Positions 24,426 through 32,655 of a stretch of DNA of 43,281 nucleotides are shown piece after piece. The notes beneath the pieces are model-generated. The model made no database searches. It saw only the letters and a program-made list of their open reading frames with translations, and was not told the DNA's origin. Each line of letters begins with the position of its first letter. Position 1 is the first letter of the stretch. Origin of the DNA: Lentilactobacillus sunkii DSM 19904 (lineage in GTDB: Bacteria > Bacillota > Bacilli > Lactobacillales > Lactobacillaceae); NCBI RefSeq assembly GCF_001435575.1, contig NZ_AZEA01000018.1:1-43281 (forward strand), given 5' to 3'. The position numbers were made by a program, and so were the translations under genes.

Positions 24426-24454
24426 ATTATATGATGTATTAGCGAAATACACAA
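24426..24454 (-). promoter_or_regulatory. promoter of the RNA gene
   Basis: Minus-strand -35 TTGTGT (24449-24454), 17 bases, -10 TATAAT (24426-24431). It sits just after the stop codon of the alarmone synthetase gene. Confidence 0.75.
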
Positions 24455-24470
24455 ACAATCCGACCCCAAA

Positions 24471-25157
24471 TCAGCCTTGAAGATCACGGAAAATTTCCTG
24501 CATTCTGGTTTCGATATCATAGAGTTCAGCAGCATAATCCTTCAAATTATCAGCGTGCTGATCAACTTTTTTCTTAGGAACGTTTGTCTTATATCTGAGC
24601 TTATGTTCCAAGCTGGCCCACATATCCATCCCGACTGTTCGAAGCTGAACTTCCACCGGTACATCGAAAACCCCGTTGGACTGGAACACCGGCACGGAAA
24701 CGACCAGATGGAGGCTGCGATAGCCACTGGGCTTGGGGTCTTTAATGTAATCCTTGCGCTTCAGTAAGGTGACATCGGACTGTTGAACCAGGGCCTCTTC
24801 AACCCGATAAACATCATCAATATAATTGGTAATCACCCTGATCCCACCAATATCTTTGATTTCATTATCAATCGATTTGGTGTTCATCGGAATCCGTTTC
24901 TTCAACACTTTCCCTACCAAACTACGGACGCTTTTCATGCGTTCTTCCATGTGGTGAATTGGGTTATGATCGTAGTTCATTGAGTATTCATCATCCAGGT
25001 TTTCAAGCTTGGTGCCAATTTCATTAACTCCGGCATGACGGAGTTGATAAACCTCAGCAAGGTCCTTCAAATTTTTGACTGGGCCCTTCAAAGGAGACTT
25101 TTCGAGATCCTTCATTACCTGTTTGAGATTCATAAAGTTATTGCGTTCCAATATCAT
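24471..25157 (-). CDS. relP: small alarmone synthetase (GTP pyrophosphokinase), RelP/YwaC-like
   Basis: This 228-residue single-domain (p)ppGpp synthetase has no hydrolase, TGS or ACT domains, so it is a small alarmone synthetase. Core motifs are DIGGIRVITNYIDDVYRVEEAL, the G-loop region RKDYIKDPKPSGYRSLHLVV, and VEVQLRTVGMDMWASLEHKLRYK. The KDYIxxPKPxGYRSLHL and preceding VLKKRIPM wording resembles YwaC/RelP more than RelQ. It makes the alarmone without ribosome contact, usually under cell-wall stress. The start is ATG 25157 behind AGAGGA. It starts 18 bases after the cardiolipin synthase gene on the same strand, so they form an operon. Confidence 0.85.
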   Translation of the reverse strand: MILERNNFMNLKQVMKDLEKSPLKGPVKNLKDLAEVYQLRHAGVNEIGTKLENLDDEYSMNYDHNPIHHMEERMKSVRSLVGKVLKKRIPMNTKSIDNEIKDIGGIRVITNYIDDVYRVEEALVQQSDVTLLKRKDYIKDPKPSGYRSLHLVVSVPVFQSNGVFDVPVEVQLRTVGMDMWASLEHKLRYKTNVPKKKVDQHADNLKDYAAELYDIETRMQEIFRDLQG

Positions 25158-25175
25158 TTTCGATTCCTCTAATCA

Positions 25176-26636
25176 TTACAAAATTGGCGACAGCAGTCGG
25201 CTGAAGGTTTGCTTAAACTTCAACCAGAGCGACTGCTTTTCAAACATCTCCGGTGTCTGGAGCTCACTGACATCGATGTCATTTAAGAAAATATCGCGCA
25301 TGTCAGCGGAGAATTTTTGATCATAAATAAACGAGTTGATTTCGAAATTCAGCTTAAAGCTCCGGTAATCCAAATTGGCCGAACCAACTGAAGCGATCTT
25401 GTCGTCAATGACCATGGTTTTGGCATGCATGAAGCCATTATTGTAATAGTAAATTTTGACGCCTTCTTCAGCCAATTGACGGGCATAATACTGGGTTGCC
25501 CGATAGACAAACGGGTGATCGGGCATACTTGGTACCATAATGCGAACGTCAACGCCGGACATGGCAGCAATCCGCAGGGCATCCATAACACTATCATCAG
25601 GAATCAGATAAGGTGATTGAATCCAGCAATACTTTTTTGCCATAGTGATTAATTTAATATAGCCCATTTTAATCTGCTGTAAATCTGAATCCGGGCCACT
25701 GGAAACAATCTGCATATTGACGTTTCCTTTGGTCGTGGTAACTGGGAAGTACTTGGCCTCAACCTGATCTTCGTCGATCTGATCACGTGGACTGGTGGCG
25801 TTCCAATCAAGGATGAATCGGGCTTGGAGTCCGAACACCCCTGAACCAATAATCCGGATGTGGGTATCGCGCCAGTTGCCAAACTTCTTCTTGCGGCCAA
25901 GATACTGATCGCCAATATTAAAACCACCGGTGTAGCCGATGATTCCGTCAATCACAATAATCTTTCTATGGTCACGAAAGTTGATACGGAAATCCAACAG
26001 AATTGATCGGGTGTTCAAGAATGGAAAGGCCTTACCGCCGGCGTCAACAAGCGGTTGGAAAAACTTTCTGGTAGTTCCCATTGAACCCCATGAATCATAG
26101 ATCACTCGGACTTCAACGCCTTCACGAGCTTTTTGCACAAGCAGATTTAAAATCTCATTTCCAATCTTATCGTTGTAAAAAGTGTAAAATTCGATATGGA
26201 TGCTTTTCTTGGCAGCTTCGATATCGCCGATAATCTTATGAAAAAGGGCGTTTCCACCTGTGAAGATGCGCACTTTGTTTTGCCGAGACAAAAAAGCATG
26301 ATCCGTTGTCATGAACATATCCACAGCGGTTCGGGCACTGTTAACAACTTCATCGGCTGGTGTCTTATCATCGTGTCCCAACTGGTTGCGTTGCTCATTC
26401 AGCCGCTCATCCAGCTGCATCTGCACGTGTTTATGTAATTTGAATAATCTGTTCTTGGGCAGCTTTCGGCCAAGGAAGGCATAAGCAATGAAGCCTACCA
26501 GCGGTAAAAATACCAGCACCAGCAGCCAGGCCCAGATTGCCGCGATATCTCGTTTCTCCCTGAACACGGTGAAGATTGCCAGGATGGCGTTGATCACGAC
26601 TACGATATTAAAAATCATCGACCAATCAATATTCAT
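25176..26636 (-). CDS. cls: cardiolipin synthase, phospholipase D type
   Basis: This 486-residue enzyme joins two phosphatidylglycerols to cardiolipin at the membrane. There are two N-terminal membrane helices (about residues 5-25 and 33-55). The two HKD motifs are FRDHRKIIVIDGIIGYTGGFNIGDQYLG (first) and MHAKTMVIDDKIASVGSANLDYRSF (second). The length matches bacterial ClsA-type enzymes. The ribosome site is GAGGAGG. It is the first gene of a two-gene unit with the alarmone synthetase. Its promoter region shares a palindrome with the divergent exporter transcript. Confidence 0.95.
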   Translation of the reverse strand: MNIDWSMIFNIVVVINAILAIFTVFREKRDIAAIWAWLLVLVFLPLVGFIAYAFLGRKLPKNRLFKLHKHVQMQLDERLNEQRNQLGHDDKTPADEVVNSARTAVDMFMTTDHAFLSRQNKVRIFTGGNALFHKIIGDIEAAKKSIHIEFYTFYNDKIGNEILNLLVQKAREGVEVRVIYDSWGSMGTTRKFFQPLVDAGGKAFPFLNTRSILLDFRINFRDHRKIIVIDGIIGYTGGFNIGDQYLGRKKKFGNWRDTHIRIIGSGVFGLQARFILDWNATSPRDQIDEDQVEAKYFPVTTTKGNVNMQIVSSGPDSDLQQIKMGYIKLITMAKKYCWIQSPYLIPDDSVMDALRIAAMSGVDVRIMVPSMPDHPFVYRATQYYARQLAEEGVKIYYYNNGFMHAKTMVIDDKIASVGSANLDYRSFKLNFEINSFIYDQKFSADMRDIFLNDIDVSELQTPEMFEKQSLWLKFKQTFSRLLSPIL

Positions 26637-26678
26637 TTTTTCCTCCTCATTACCCGTTTTAGGATAAAATAAGAATAC

Positions 26679-26691
26679 ATACTGTAAGTAT
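26679..26691. promoter_or_regulatory. palindrome between cls and exporter transcripts
   Basis: ATACTGTAAGTAT is a 5-bp-arm palindrome in the divergent promoter region. It is followed by TATACT, a possible -10 for the rightward transcript. It resembles a small TetR-type operator, but no regulator gene is nearby. Confidence 0.35.
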
Positions 26692-26713
26692 ACTAGAAAG
26701 AAGCGGAAATATT

Positions 26714-26863
26714 ATGAATTTGGCAAATTTTCTTGTGGTGGGGATTCATGGTTTCCACTCCATATTCTTTTTTCATTTGATTTTTCGAGAACAGCCGATT
26801 TTGGGCTTTGGGCTGATTTTGGCAATCGTCCTGTACGTCATTTATAGAAGAATGAATCGGTAG
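26714..26863 (+). CDS. small membrane peptide upstream of the exporter
   Basis: This is a 49-residue frame with one or two hydrophobic stretches: residues 3-22, LANFLVVGIHGFHSIFFFHL, and 30-44, LGFGLILAIVLYVIY. A basic tail RRMNR gives a plausible inside-positive anchor. It starts at ATG 26714 and ends 43 bases before the MFS exporter on the same strand. The ribosome site is weak (GCGGAAA). It could be a genuine small membrane protein or a leader peptide for the exporter. Confidence 0.45.
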   Translation: MNLANFLVVGIHGFHSIFFFHLIFREQPILGFGLILAIVLYVIYRRMNR

Positions 26864-26906
26864 TCCTGATTCAAGCAACACAAATTTATTTCGAGGGAAG
26901 TCAATC

Positions 26907-28478
26907 ATGAAAAAGCAAACGAACGCAGCCCGGTGGATTGCCCTGACAGCAATGGGTCTGGGTGTCTTTATGGGTCTCTTGGATGTCACGGTCGTCAATG
27001 TGGCCCTGCCAACAATGGCAAAAGGATTTAAAACAACATTTACAGATCTCCAATGGGTATTAAACGCCTATACGCTGATCTATGCCGTCACCTTGATGAT
27101 CATGTCCAAATTAGGCGATATGTACGGCCGAAAGAAAATATTTTTGGGGTCAATGATTCTGTTTGTCATCGCTTCGGCAATTAACGGCATGGCACCGAGT
27201 CTTTTGATCCTCGATATCAGCCGTGGCGTCCAGGCAATTGGCGGTGCCGGCATGATGTCTCTATCCATGGCGCTGGTTGCTTCTAACTTTGAAGGCAAAG
27301 AACGTGGCCTGGCATTGGGAATTTTGGGCTCCATCATCGGTGTCTCATCGGCTTCCGGTCCTCTGATCGGCGGTTATTTAGTTGAACACTTTGGCTGGCC
27401 GGCAATCTTTTATGTAAATGTGCCATTTGGAATTCTGGCCGTTATTTTGACTCTCTTCTATGTCCGAGAAACGCCAAGTTATGGCAAGAATCATAAGATT
27501 GACCTAGCTGGAATGCTGCTCTCTGCCATCGGGCTGTTTGCCATCATTTACGGTCTAATCGTCAAGGAGGGGCATCCCCACTGGGCTTGGACCGATGGCC
27601 GGGTCAGCGGCTTAATTATTGGTGGAGTTGTCGTAATGATCTTCTTCGTATTCGTTGAAATGCGGGTTGAAGATCCGATGATTGACATTAAGATGTTCAA
27701 ACGGCCACATTTTTTGGGAACAATTCTGATTGCGTTTGCCTTGGGGTCCGGGATATACGCGTACAACGCTTTCTTGACCGCCCTCATGCAGAACTATATT
27801 GGCTATTCTGCCGTCCAGACTGGAGTTCGACAGTTGGCTATCAGTGCCTGGTCGTTGTTCCTCGGACCAGTTGCCGGAATTCTAAGTTCCCGTTATTCCA
27901 AAAAGTGGATGATCGTTTGGAGCATGTTTGTTGGTGGTGCCGGCTTCTTATTGATGGCCAACTCAATCAGTCCAACCGTGACTTTCGTTGAACTTTGGCC
28001 CGGCATGGTATTAATGGGAATTGCCAACGGAATGGTCAACCCGCTGCTGAATACGGCCGGCATGGAAGGCACCCTGCCCCAAGATATGGGCATGGTATCC
28101 GGCCTGCTGAACGTCTTTCGACAGTTTGGTACCACGGTTGGTGTGGTTGGCTTGGGCCTGATTCAAGACGCCCAATACGAGAATCATTTGAACGGGCACA
28201 TGCCCAGTTTGGAAATGCCAACCAAAGTGATGAGCAACATCAAAGATGCCCTGATTAACGCCGGCCCATTTTCCGGTCACACCATCGCCTTTTCCGACAG
28301 AATGGCCCGGGCGCCGTTTGCCAGGGCCCTTCAAAAAATCGTCATCCATGCATACGATAACGGGATGGCCGCGGTTGCGGTCACATCCGGCGTAATCGTG
28401 ATTGTGGGTGGTGTTGGTGCTGCCTTGTTGATGAAGAATCATGTTGATAGTGTTCATCTGGAAGTTAAACAGAAATAA
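26907..28478 (+). CDS. MFS drug exporter, DHA2 (EmrB/QacA) family, 14 TM
   Basis: This 523-residue proton-driven exporter shows the 14-helix DHA2 pattern. Motif A is SKLGDMYGRKKIFL, motif D1 is LLDVTVVNVALPTM in helix 1, motif B is ILDISRGVQAIGGAGM, and motif C is GSIIGVSSASGPLIGGYLVEHFGWPAIFYVNVPFG. Substrates cannot be predicted; family members export cationic drugs, dyes or bile acids. The ribosome site is GAGGGAAG before ATG 26907. No regulator gene is adjacent. It is preceded by a small membrane ORF and ends in a clear terminator. Confidence 0.93.
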   Translation: MKKQTNAARWIALTAMGLGVFMGLLDVTVVNVALPTMAKGFKTTFTDLQWVLNAYTLIYAVTLMIMSKLGDMYGRKKIFLGSMILFVIASAINGMAPSLLILDISRGVQAIGGAGMMSLSMALVASNFEGKERGLALGILGSIIGVSSASGPLIGGYLVEHFGWPAIFYVNVPFGILAVILTLFYVRETPSYGKNHKIDLAGMLLSAIGLFAIIYGLIVKEGHPHWAWTDGRVSGLIIGGVVVMIFFVFVEMRVEDPMIDIKMFKRPHFLGTILIAFALGSGIYAYNAFLTALMQNYIGYSAVQTGVRQLAISAWSLFLGPVAGILSSRYSKKWMIVWSMFVGGAGFLLMANSISPTVTFVELWPGMVLMGIANGMVNPLLNTAGMEGTLPQDMGMVSGLLNVFRQFGTTVGVVGLGLIQDAQYENHLNGHMPSLEMPTKVMSNIKDALINAGPFSGHTIAFSDRMARAPFARALQKIVIHAYDNGMAAVAVTSGVIVIVGGVGAALLMKNHVDSVHLEVKQK

Positions 28479-28511
28479 AGAGACTGCTATCTCATTTTTG
28501 AAAGAACAATA

Positions 28512-28546
28512 AATAGGACCAAGCCGGAATGGCTTGGTCCTATTTT
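28512..28546 (+). terminator. terminator of the MFS exporter
   Basis: ATAGGACCAAGCC pairs with GGCTTGGTCCTAT around a 5-base loop (GGAAT), followed by TTTTG. Confidence 0.85.
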
Positions 28547-28652
28547 GCATGCGTGCTCATTTCATCAACTGGGGTACAGTTTGAATCATTTGAGGGAAAC
28601 GACAAGGTGTTCTTGTACAAATAGGGGCTCTGCTGAGTATGCCAGCACTGCT

Positions 28653-28666
28653 CGAAAGCGCTAACA
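28653..28666 (-). promoter_or_regulatory. cre-like site in the gap after the AraC gene
   Basis: On the minus strand this reads TGTTAGCGCTTTCG, one base short of a good CcpA (cre) site. It lies in a 293-base gap (28479-28771) with AT-rich TATAAT-like sequence next to it (28671-28681) but no gene, so its role is unclear. I see nothing else in this gap apart from the exporter terminator. Confidence 0.3.
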
Positions 28667-28771
28667 TAACTATATTATATTCTCCAAATGGAGTCTGAGC
28701 ACTGTCGAAATCATTTGTTTTTTATGACCTCATCTGGAACACGACACTCGGATCCAATGACAAATATCATG

Positions 28772-29887
28772 CTACAAATCACTTCCATTTTGTCGATAGT
28801 CTGCTGGCGTAACCCCGAATATTTTTTTAAAATTCTTGTAAAAGTGACTCATATCCGTATATCCAACCTTGTCAATAATCTCTTCGATACTCATATTCGT
28901 AGATATCAATAATTTTGCCGCTTCACGCATTTTGATATCTCTGAGGAGCTGGGAGAATGAAAAGCCGGTTTCCCGTTTAATGAATCTACTGATGTATCCT
29001 TCACTCAGGTTAAAGTGTTGAGCCAAGCTTTCTAAATTAATGTCTTTTCTATTCACGCGAATATACTGAATAATATTTGAAACAGGTTTCTCATCAATAG
29101 ACCCCTCTAACATTTTCGCATCTTTGGCATGATTTCGAATGAGCTGCCCAAACAATAACAAGACATAACTATTCAGAATGATCTGAGAACCATGCATCGT
29201 TGTTTGCGATTCATTATAAAGTCCGAAAATAATGTGTTCAATTTCCTGATCATTATCACAATGAATAAGCACCAATTGAGAAAACTGCCGGCGATACAAC
29301 ATCCTTAAAAAGAAGTTCGAGATATCATTTTGTTCCATTAATAATGGTGCGAATGCATCTTCGAACGATGACCGGCGCATGATAATATTAACAACGATAT
29401 CTTCGTCTGCATTAGAAAAGAAGGCCTGCTTAAGATTAGGCGGAACGATGATCATATCACCCTGCGTCAAATCATAGTTTTTCCCATTCAGAAAGAATTT
29501 GCAATGGCCATTAAGAACATAAGAAATCTTCACGAATTCCAGTGTATGCTCCATAATTGGCAAATAACGCAAATGTTTAAAAACCACAATTTCAGAATTA
29601 AGATGCGGTGGATATATCAAATTTGATTTTGAATGGTTGACCTGCTCGGGATGAATGACTTGCTGTGAAAAGAATTGACTCTCGAAAAATCTGGGACGAA
29701 TATCCGAAAGTGGCTTATCTGGAAACTGAACAGGATTTTTCATATTTGCTTTATACTGATCAGCAAACTCCTGCCAACTCGAGACCGGCTTAAAATGATC
29801 ATACGGATTAGCCTCATACAATTTCTTATATCCAACCTCAGCGGTTTCAAGTTTCATGAATGAATTTAAACTTGAAGAATCCATCAT
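28772..29887 (-). CDS. AraC-family regulator of the rhamnoside operon
   Basis: This ~371-residue protein has a cupin-like sensor domain in the middle (about residues 100-190, KISYVLNGHCKFFLNGKNYDLTQGDMIIVPPNLKQAF). Its C-terminal AraC DNA-binding domain carries two helix-turn-helix motifs (LESLAQHFNLSEGYISRFIKRETGFSFSQLLRDIKM and MSIEEIIDKVGYTDMSHFYKNFKKIFGVTPADYR). An extra ~90-residue N-terminal part (YDHFKPVSSWQEFADQYKAN...) precedes the cupin and is unusual for the family. It is last in the operon after the rhamnosidase (63-base gap). The likely role is to activate the operon on a rhamnose-containing inducer (inference). The start is ATG 29887; GTG 29893 is possible. Confidence 0.88.
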   Translation of the reverse strand: MMDSSSLNSFMKLETAEVGYKKLYEANPYDHFKPVSSWQEFADQYKANMKNPVQFPDKPLSDIRPRFFESQFFSQQVIHPEQVNHSKSNLIYPPHLNSEIVVFKHLRYLPIMEHTLEFVKISYVLNGHCKFFLNGKNYDLTQGDMIIVPPNLKQAFFSNADEDIVVNIIMRRSSFEDAFAPLLMEQNDISNFFLRMLYRRQFSQLVLIHCDNDQEIEHIIFGLYNESQTTMHGSQIILNSYVLLLFGQLIRNHAKDAKMLEGSIDEKPVSNIIQYIRVNRKDINLESLAQHFNLSEGYISRFIKRETGFSFSQLLRDIKMREAAKLLISTNMSIEEIIDKVGYTDMSHFYKNFKKIFGVTPADYRQNGSDL

Positions 29888-29956
29888 TCTCACTTCTTTC
29901 TAAAACAAACAATGACTGGCACAATATACTTGTCCCAGCCGATCATTTGTTAATGT

Positions 29957-32602
29957 TTATACTTCTTGATAATCAAAACTGTTTTCGTAGTGTCCATCTC
30001 TCAGCTCAACCTTATCATATCCTGGAATATCGACTTGTGCGGTTGCACCGTAAGGAACATCAACTGAAACGGAAAGTTTGCCAGCTTCATAGGTCCATTC
30101 AACCTTTGCAGTACCAAATGGCGTTTCGTGTGAGGCCTTTGCAGAGGTTAATCCACCACCTGGACGGGGAGCAACTTCAAATTGGTGCCAAGCAGGAGCA
30201 GTCGGCTTAAGACCACCAACAGTTGCGTGAATCCAATCAGCAACGGATCCTAATGAATAATGGTTAAATGAAGTCATGACACCAGGGTTAACTGATCCGT
30301 CGGGCTCCATTGAATCCCATCGTTCCCAAGTTGTCGTTCCACCCATTTTTACCTGGTACATCCAACTTGGACATTCTTCGGATAAAAAGAGCTCATATGC
30401 TTCGTTCATGTGGCCTGTCTCGGTCAGAGCTGGAAGAATGTATGGTGTTCCGGCAAATCCGGTTCCAATTTTTCCATGTGCCCGACGAACAAGCAATGCT
30501 AAACGATGGCCAGCAAATTCTTTTGTTTCAGGATCATCATCAACCAAGCCAAATGCAATAGCAAGTGCATATGCACACTGCGTATCAGACGTCATAATTC
30601 CCTTGTCATTGAAGAAACGTTTTCTGAAGCCAAGATGTACATGAGCTGCAAGCTTGGAATACTCATCTGCTTCAGCGTCATTGCCAAGCTCATGACCCAT
30701 TTTAACAAACATGTCACAACTATTGGCATAAAAGGCCGTGGCAACTAAATTCTTTTCAGTCATTGCCTTAACAGGATTGTCAGCAGGTGCGTTAGGATCC
30801 AACCAGTCACCAAGCTGTCCGAGTGAATATGGTGGCTTGCGATCCCAGACACCATCCTCTGAGAGATAACCTTTAACTTCATCAATCCAAGCTTTTGCAG
30901 CAGGATACTGCTTGGCAAGCATTTGTTTGTCACCACTTGCCATGTAGATTGCCCAAGGAACACGGACGGATGAATCACCCCAAATAGCAATTCCTTGTGG
31001 TTCTGTCCACTCGGCATATGGAATAAACGGGACATAGAATGGAACGGTGCCAAGACGTTTTTGCTCATGAGCAACGTCTTGCATCCAGCTGCTCAAGAAT
31101 CCTTCAACATCGTAAAAGTAAGCTGCTGTGGGGCTGAACAATGAAATATCACCAGTCCATCCAAGACGTTCATCACGTTGTGGGCAGTCTGTTGGAAGAG
31201 AAACGAAGTTTGATCTCATTGACCACAAAGCATTGTCATCAAGTCGGTTGACATTCTTATTGGAGGATTCGAAAGTACCGGTTTGCTTCATATCTGAAAA
31301 GTAAACTTTGCATTCCATATCGTCTGCGGTCAAATCTCCGCGCCAGCCGCGAATCTCAGCATAACGGAACCCATGTGTCGCAAAGCGGGCTTCAAAGTAT
31401 GCTTCTGAACCGTTTGAGACGTATTGGTCAATTTGTTGACCACGACGCAATGGGCGGGTTGACAAGGTGCCATCGCTTTCTAATACTTCAGCATGTTGCA
31501 ATTCGATGACATCACCATCTTTAGCATTTGTGATGTGCAAATTGATCCGTTGAGTACAGTTTTGGCCAAAATCAATCTGCCAATCAGCTTTACCATCATA
31601 TTCCCGAATCTTTTTAATCGAAAGTGGTTGATTGACCATAGTTGCCCGAACAGGCGGCAAAATTGGAAATTCCATTTTCCGTTGATCAAAAGGAATTTGA
31701 GCGACTGGATACCAATCCGAATCATCATAGCCGGGTTGATCAAAACCATCTTTTTCGAGATGTGAATCATATCTCTCGCCTTCACATAAGTCAGATTGAG
31801 TGATTGGACCCTTTGCTGATTTCCAAGTATCATCATGAGAATTTGAGAAAATCTGTTCACTGGATCCATCAGAGTATGTTACTTCAAGTTGGGCGAAGAC
31901 GCCAATCTTATCGCCATAAATATTGGCTTTGCCACCCTTGAAGCCGATTCTGCCACGGTACCATCCATCTCCAAGATAGAATCCGAAAGCATTCTCGCCT
32001 GCATTCAAGTCATCCGTCAAATCATATGTCCAGCATTCCAGACGGTCATCATAACATGTCCAACCGGGAGTCAGAATGTCCTTACTCATTTCTTTACCGT
32101 TGACGTGGCCTTCAACCAGCCCCAATGCAGAAAGGTAAAGGCGTGCATAAACCGGCTTATCCTTTAACGTAAACTCATGTCTAATCAATGGCAAATGACG
32201 ATGGTCAGTCTTTTCTTCAGGCCATGTTGGTCCAATAAATCCAGCAAGAAGTTCCCAGTATTCAAGAATTCCCTCATCGAATTTGAGTGGTTTCGACCAT
32301 GCACCCTTTGAGTCACCATCAACCAAACGAGCTTTCACTTCAACTTGTTCCCTTGAAACCAATGGATCTAAAGGCCAGTTAAACAAAACATTGTTAACAG
32401 GTTCTGTCATGATTGATTCGGTTTTACCTTCTTGCCCAGGCATATGCAGGGTAATCTCAAGTTCAACTTCATCGCCATCGGCAACATGCCCATCGTACTT
32501 CCATGAAATCCGCGGTGTAGCTGTTCTGATGCCCAAAACATCACCGTGATAGTGCTCAACTTGTAAATCGTATGGTGCTTGTGCTTTAACAATCTCTGAC
32601 AT
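29957..32602 (-). CDS. alpha-L-rhamnosidase, GH78
   Basis: This 881-residue cytoplasmic glycoside hydrolase (no signal peptide) releases terminal L-rhamnose from glycosides such as plant flavonoid or terpenoid rutinosides. The layout fits GH78: an N-terminal beta domain (QAPYDLQVEHYHGDVLGIRTATPRISW), a carbohydrate-binding-like region with GWTCYDDRLECWTYDLT and GDGWYRGRIGF, and an (alpha/alpha)6 catalytic domain. The catalytic domain has the general-acid motif DCPQRDERLGWTGD and later GGTTTWERWDSMEPDG...SFNHYSLGSVADWIH. A C-terminal beta domain follows. The ribosome site is AGGAAAGGA. It is the third gene of the operon, after two MFS carriers. Confidence 0.95.
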   Translation of the reverse strand: MSEIVKAQAPYDLQVEHYHGDVLGIRTATPRISWKYDGHVADGDEVELEITLHMPGQEGKTESIMTEPVNNVLFNWPLDPLVSREQVEVKARLVDGDSKGAWSKPLKFDEGILEYWELLAGFIGPTWPEEKTDHRHLPLIRHEFTLKDKPVYARLYLSALGLVEGHVNGKEMSKDILTPGWTCYDDRLECWTYDLTDDLNAGENAFGFYLGDGWYRGRIGFKGGKANIYGDKIGVFAQLEVTYSDGSSEQIFSNSHDDTWKSAKGPITQSDLCEGERYDSHLEKDGFDQPGYDDSDWYPVAQIPFDQRKMEFPILPPVRATMVNQPLSIKKIREYDGKADWQIDFGQNCTQRINLHITNAKDGDVIELQHAEVLESDGTLSTRPLRRGQQIDQYVSNGSEAYFEARFATHGFRYAEIRGWRGDLTADDMECKVYFSDMKQTGTFESSNKNVNRLDDNALWSMRSNFVSLPTDCPQRDERLGWTGDISLFSPTAAYFYDVEGFLSSWMQDVAHEQKRLGTVPFYVPFIPYAEWTEPQGIAIWGDSSVRVPWAIYMASGDKQMLAKQYPAAKAWIDEVKGYLSEDGVWDRKPPYSLGQLGDWLDPNAPADNPVKAMTEKNLVATAFYANSCDMFVKMGHELGNDAEADEYSKLAAHVHLGFRKRFFNDKGIMTSDTQCAYALAIAFGLVDDDPETKEFAGHRLALLVRRAHGKIGTGFAGTPYILPALTETGHMNEAYELFLSEECPSWMYQVKMGGTTTWERWDSMEPDGSVNPGVMTSFNHYSLGSVADWIHATVGGLKPTAPAWHQFEVAPRPGGGLTSAKASHETPFGTAKVEWTYEAGKLSVSVDVPYGATAQVDIPGYDKVELRDGHYENSFDYQEV

Positions 32603-32655
32603 TCTAAAAGTCCTTTCCTCTCATCCAAGCTGTTTTCTAAAATGAATAATCCGAT

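Noticed and set aside
28011-28550. 179-codon minus-strand frame under the MFS exporter
   Set aside because: It is antisense to a well-conserved exporter, has no ribosome site, and is histidine/glycine-rich in a way expected of a shadow frame.
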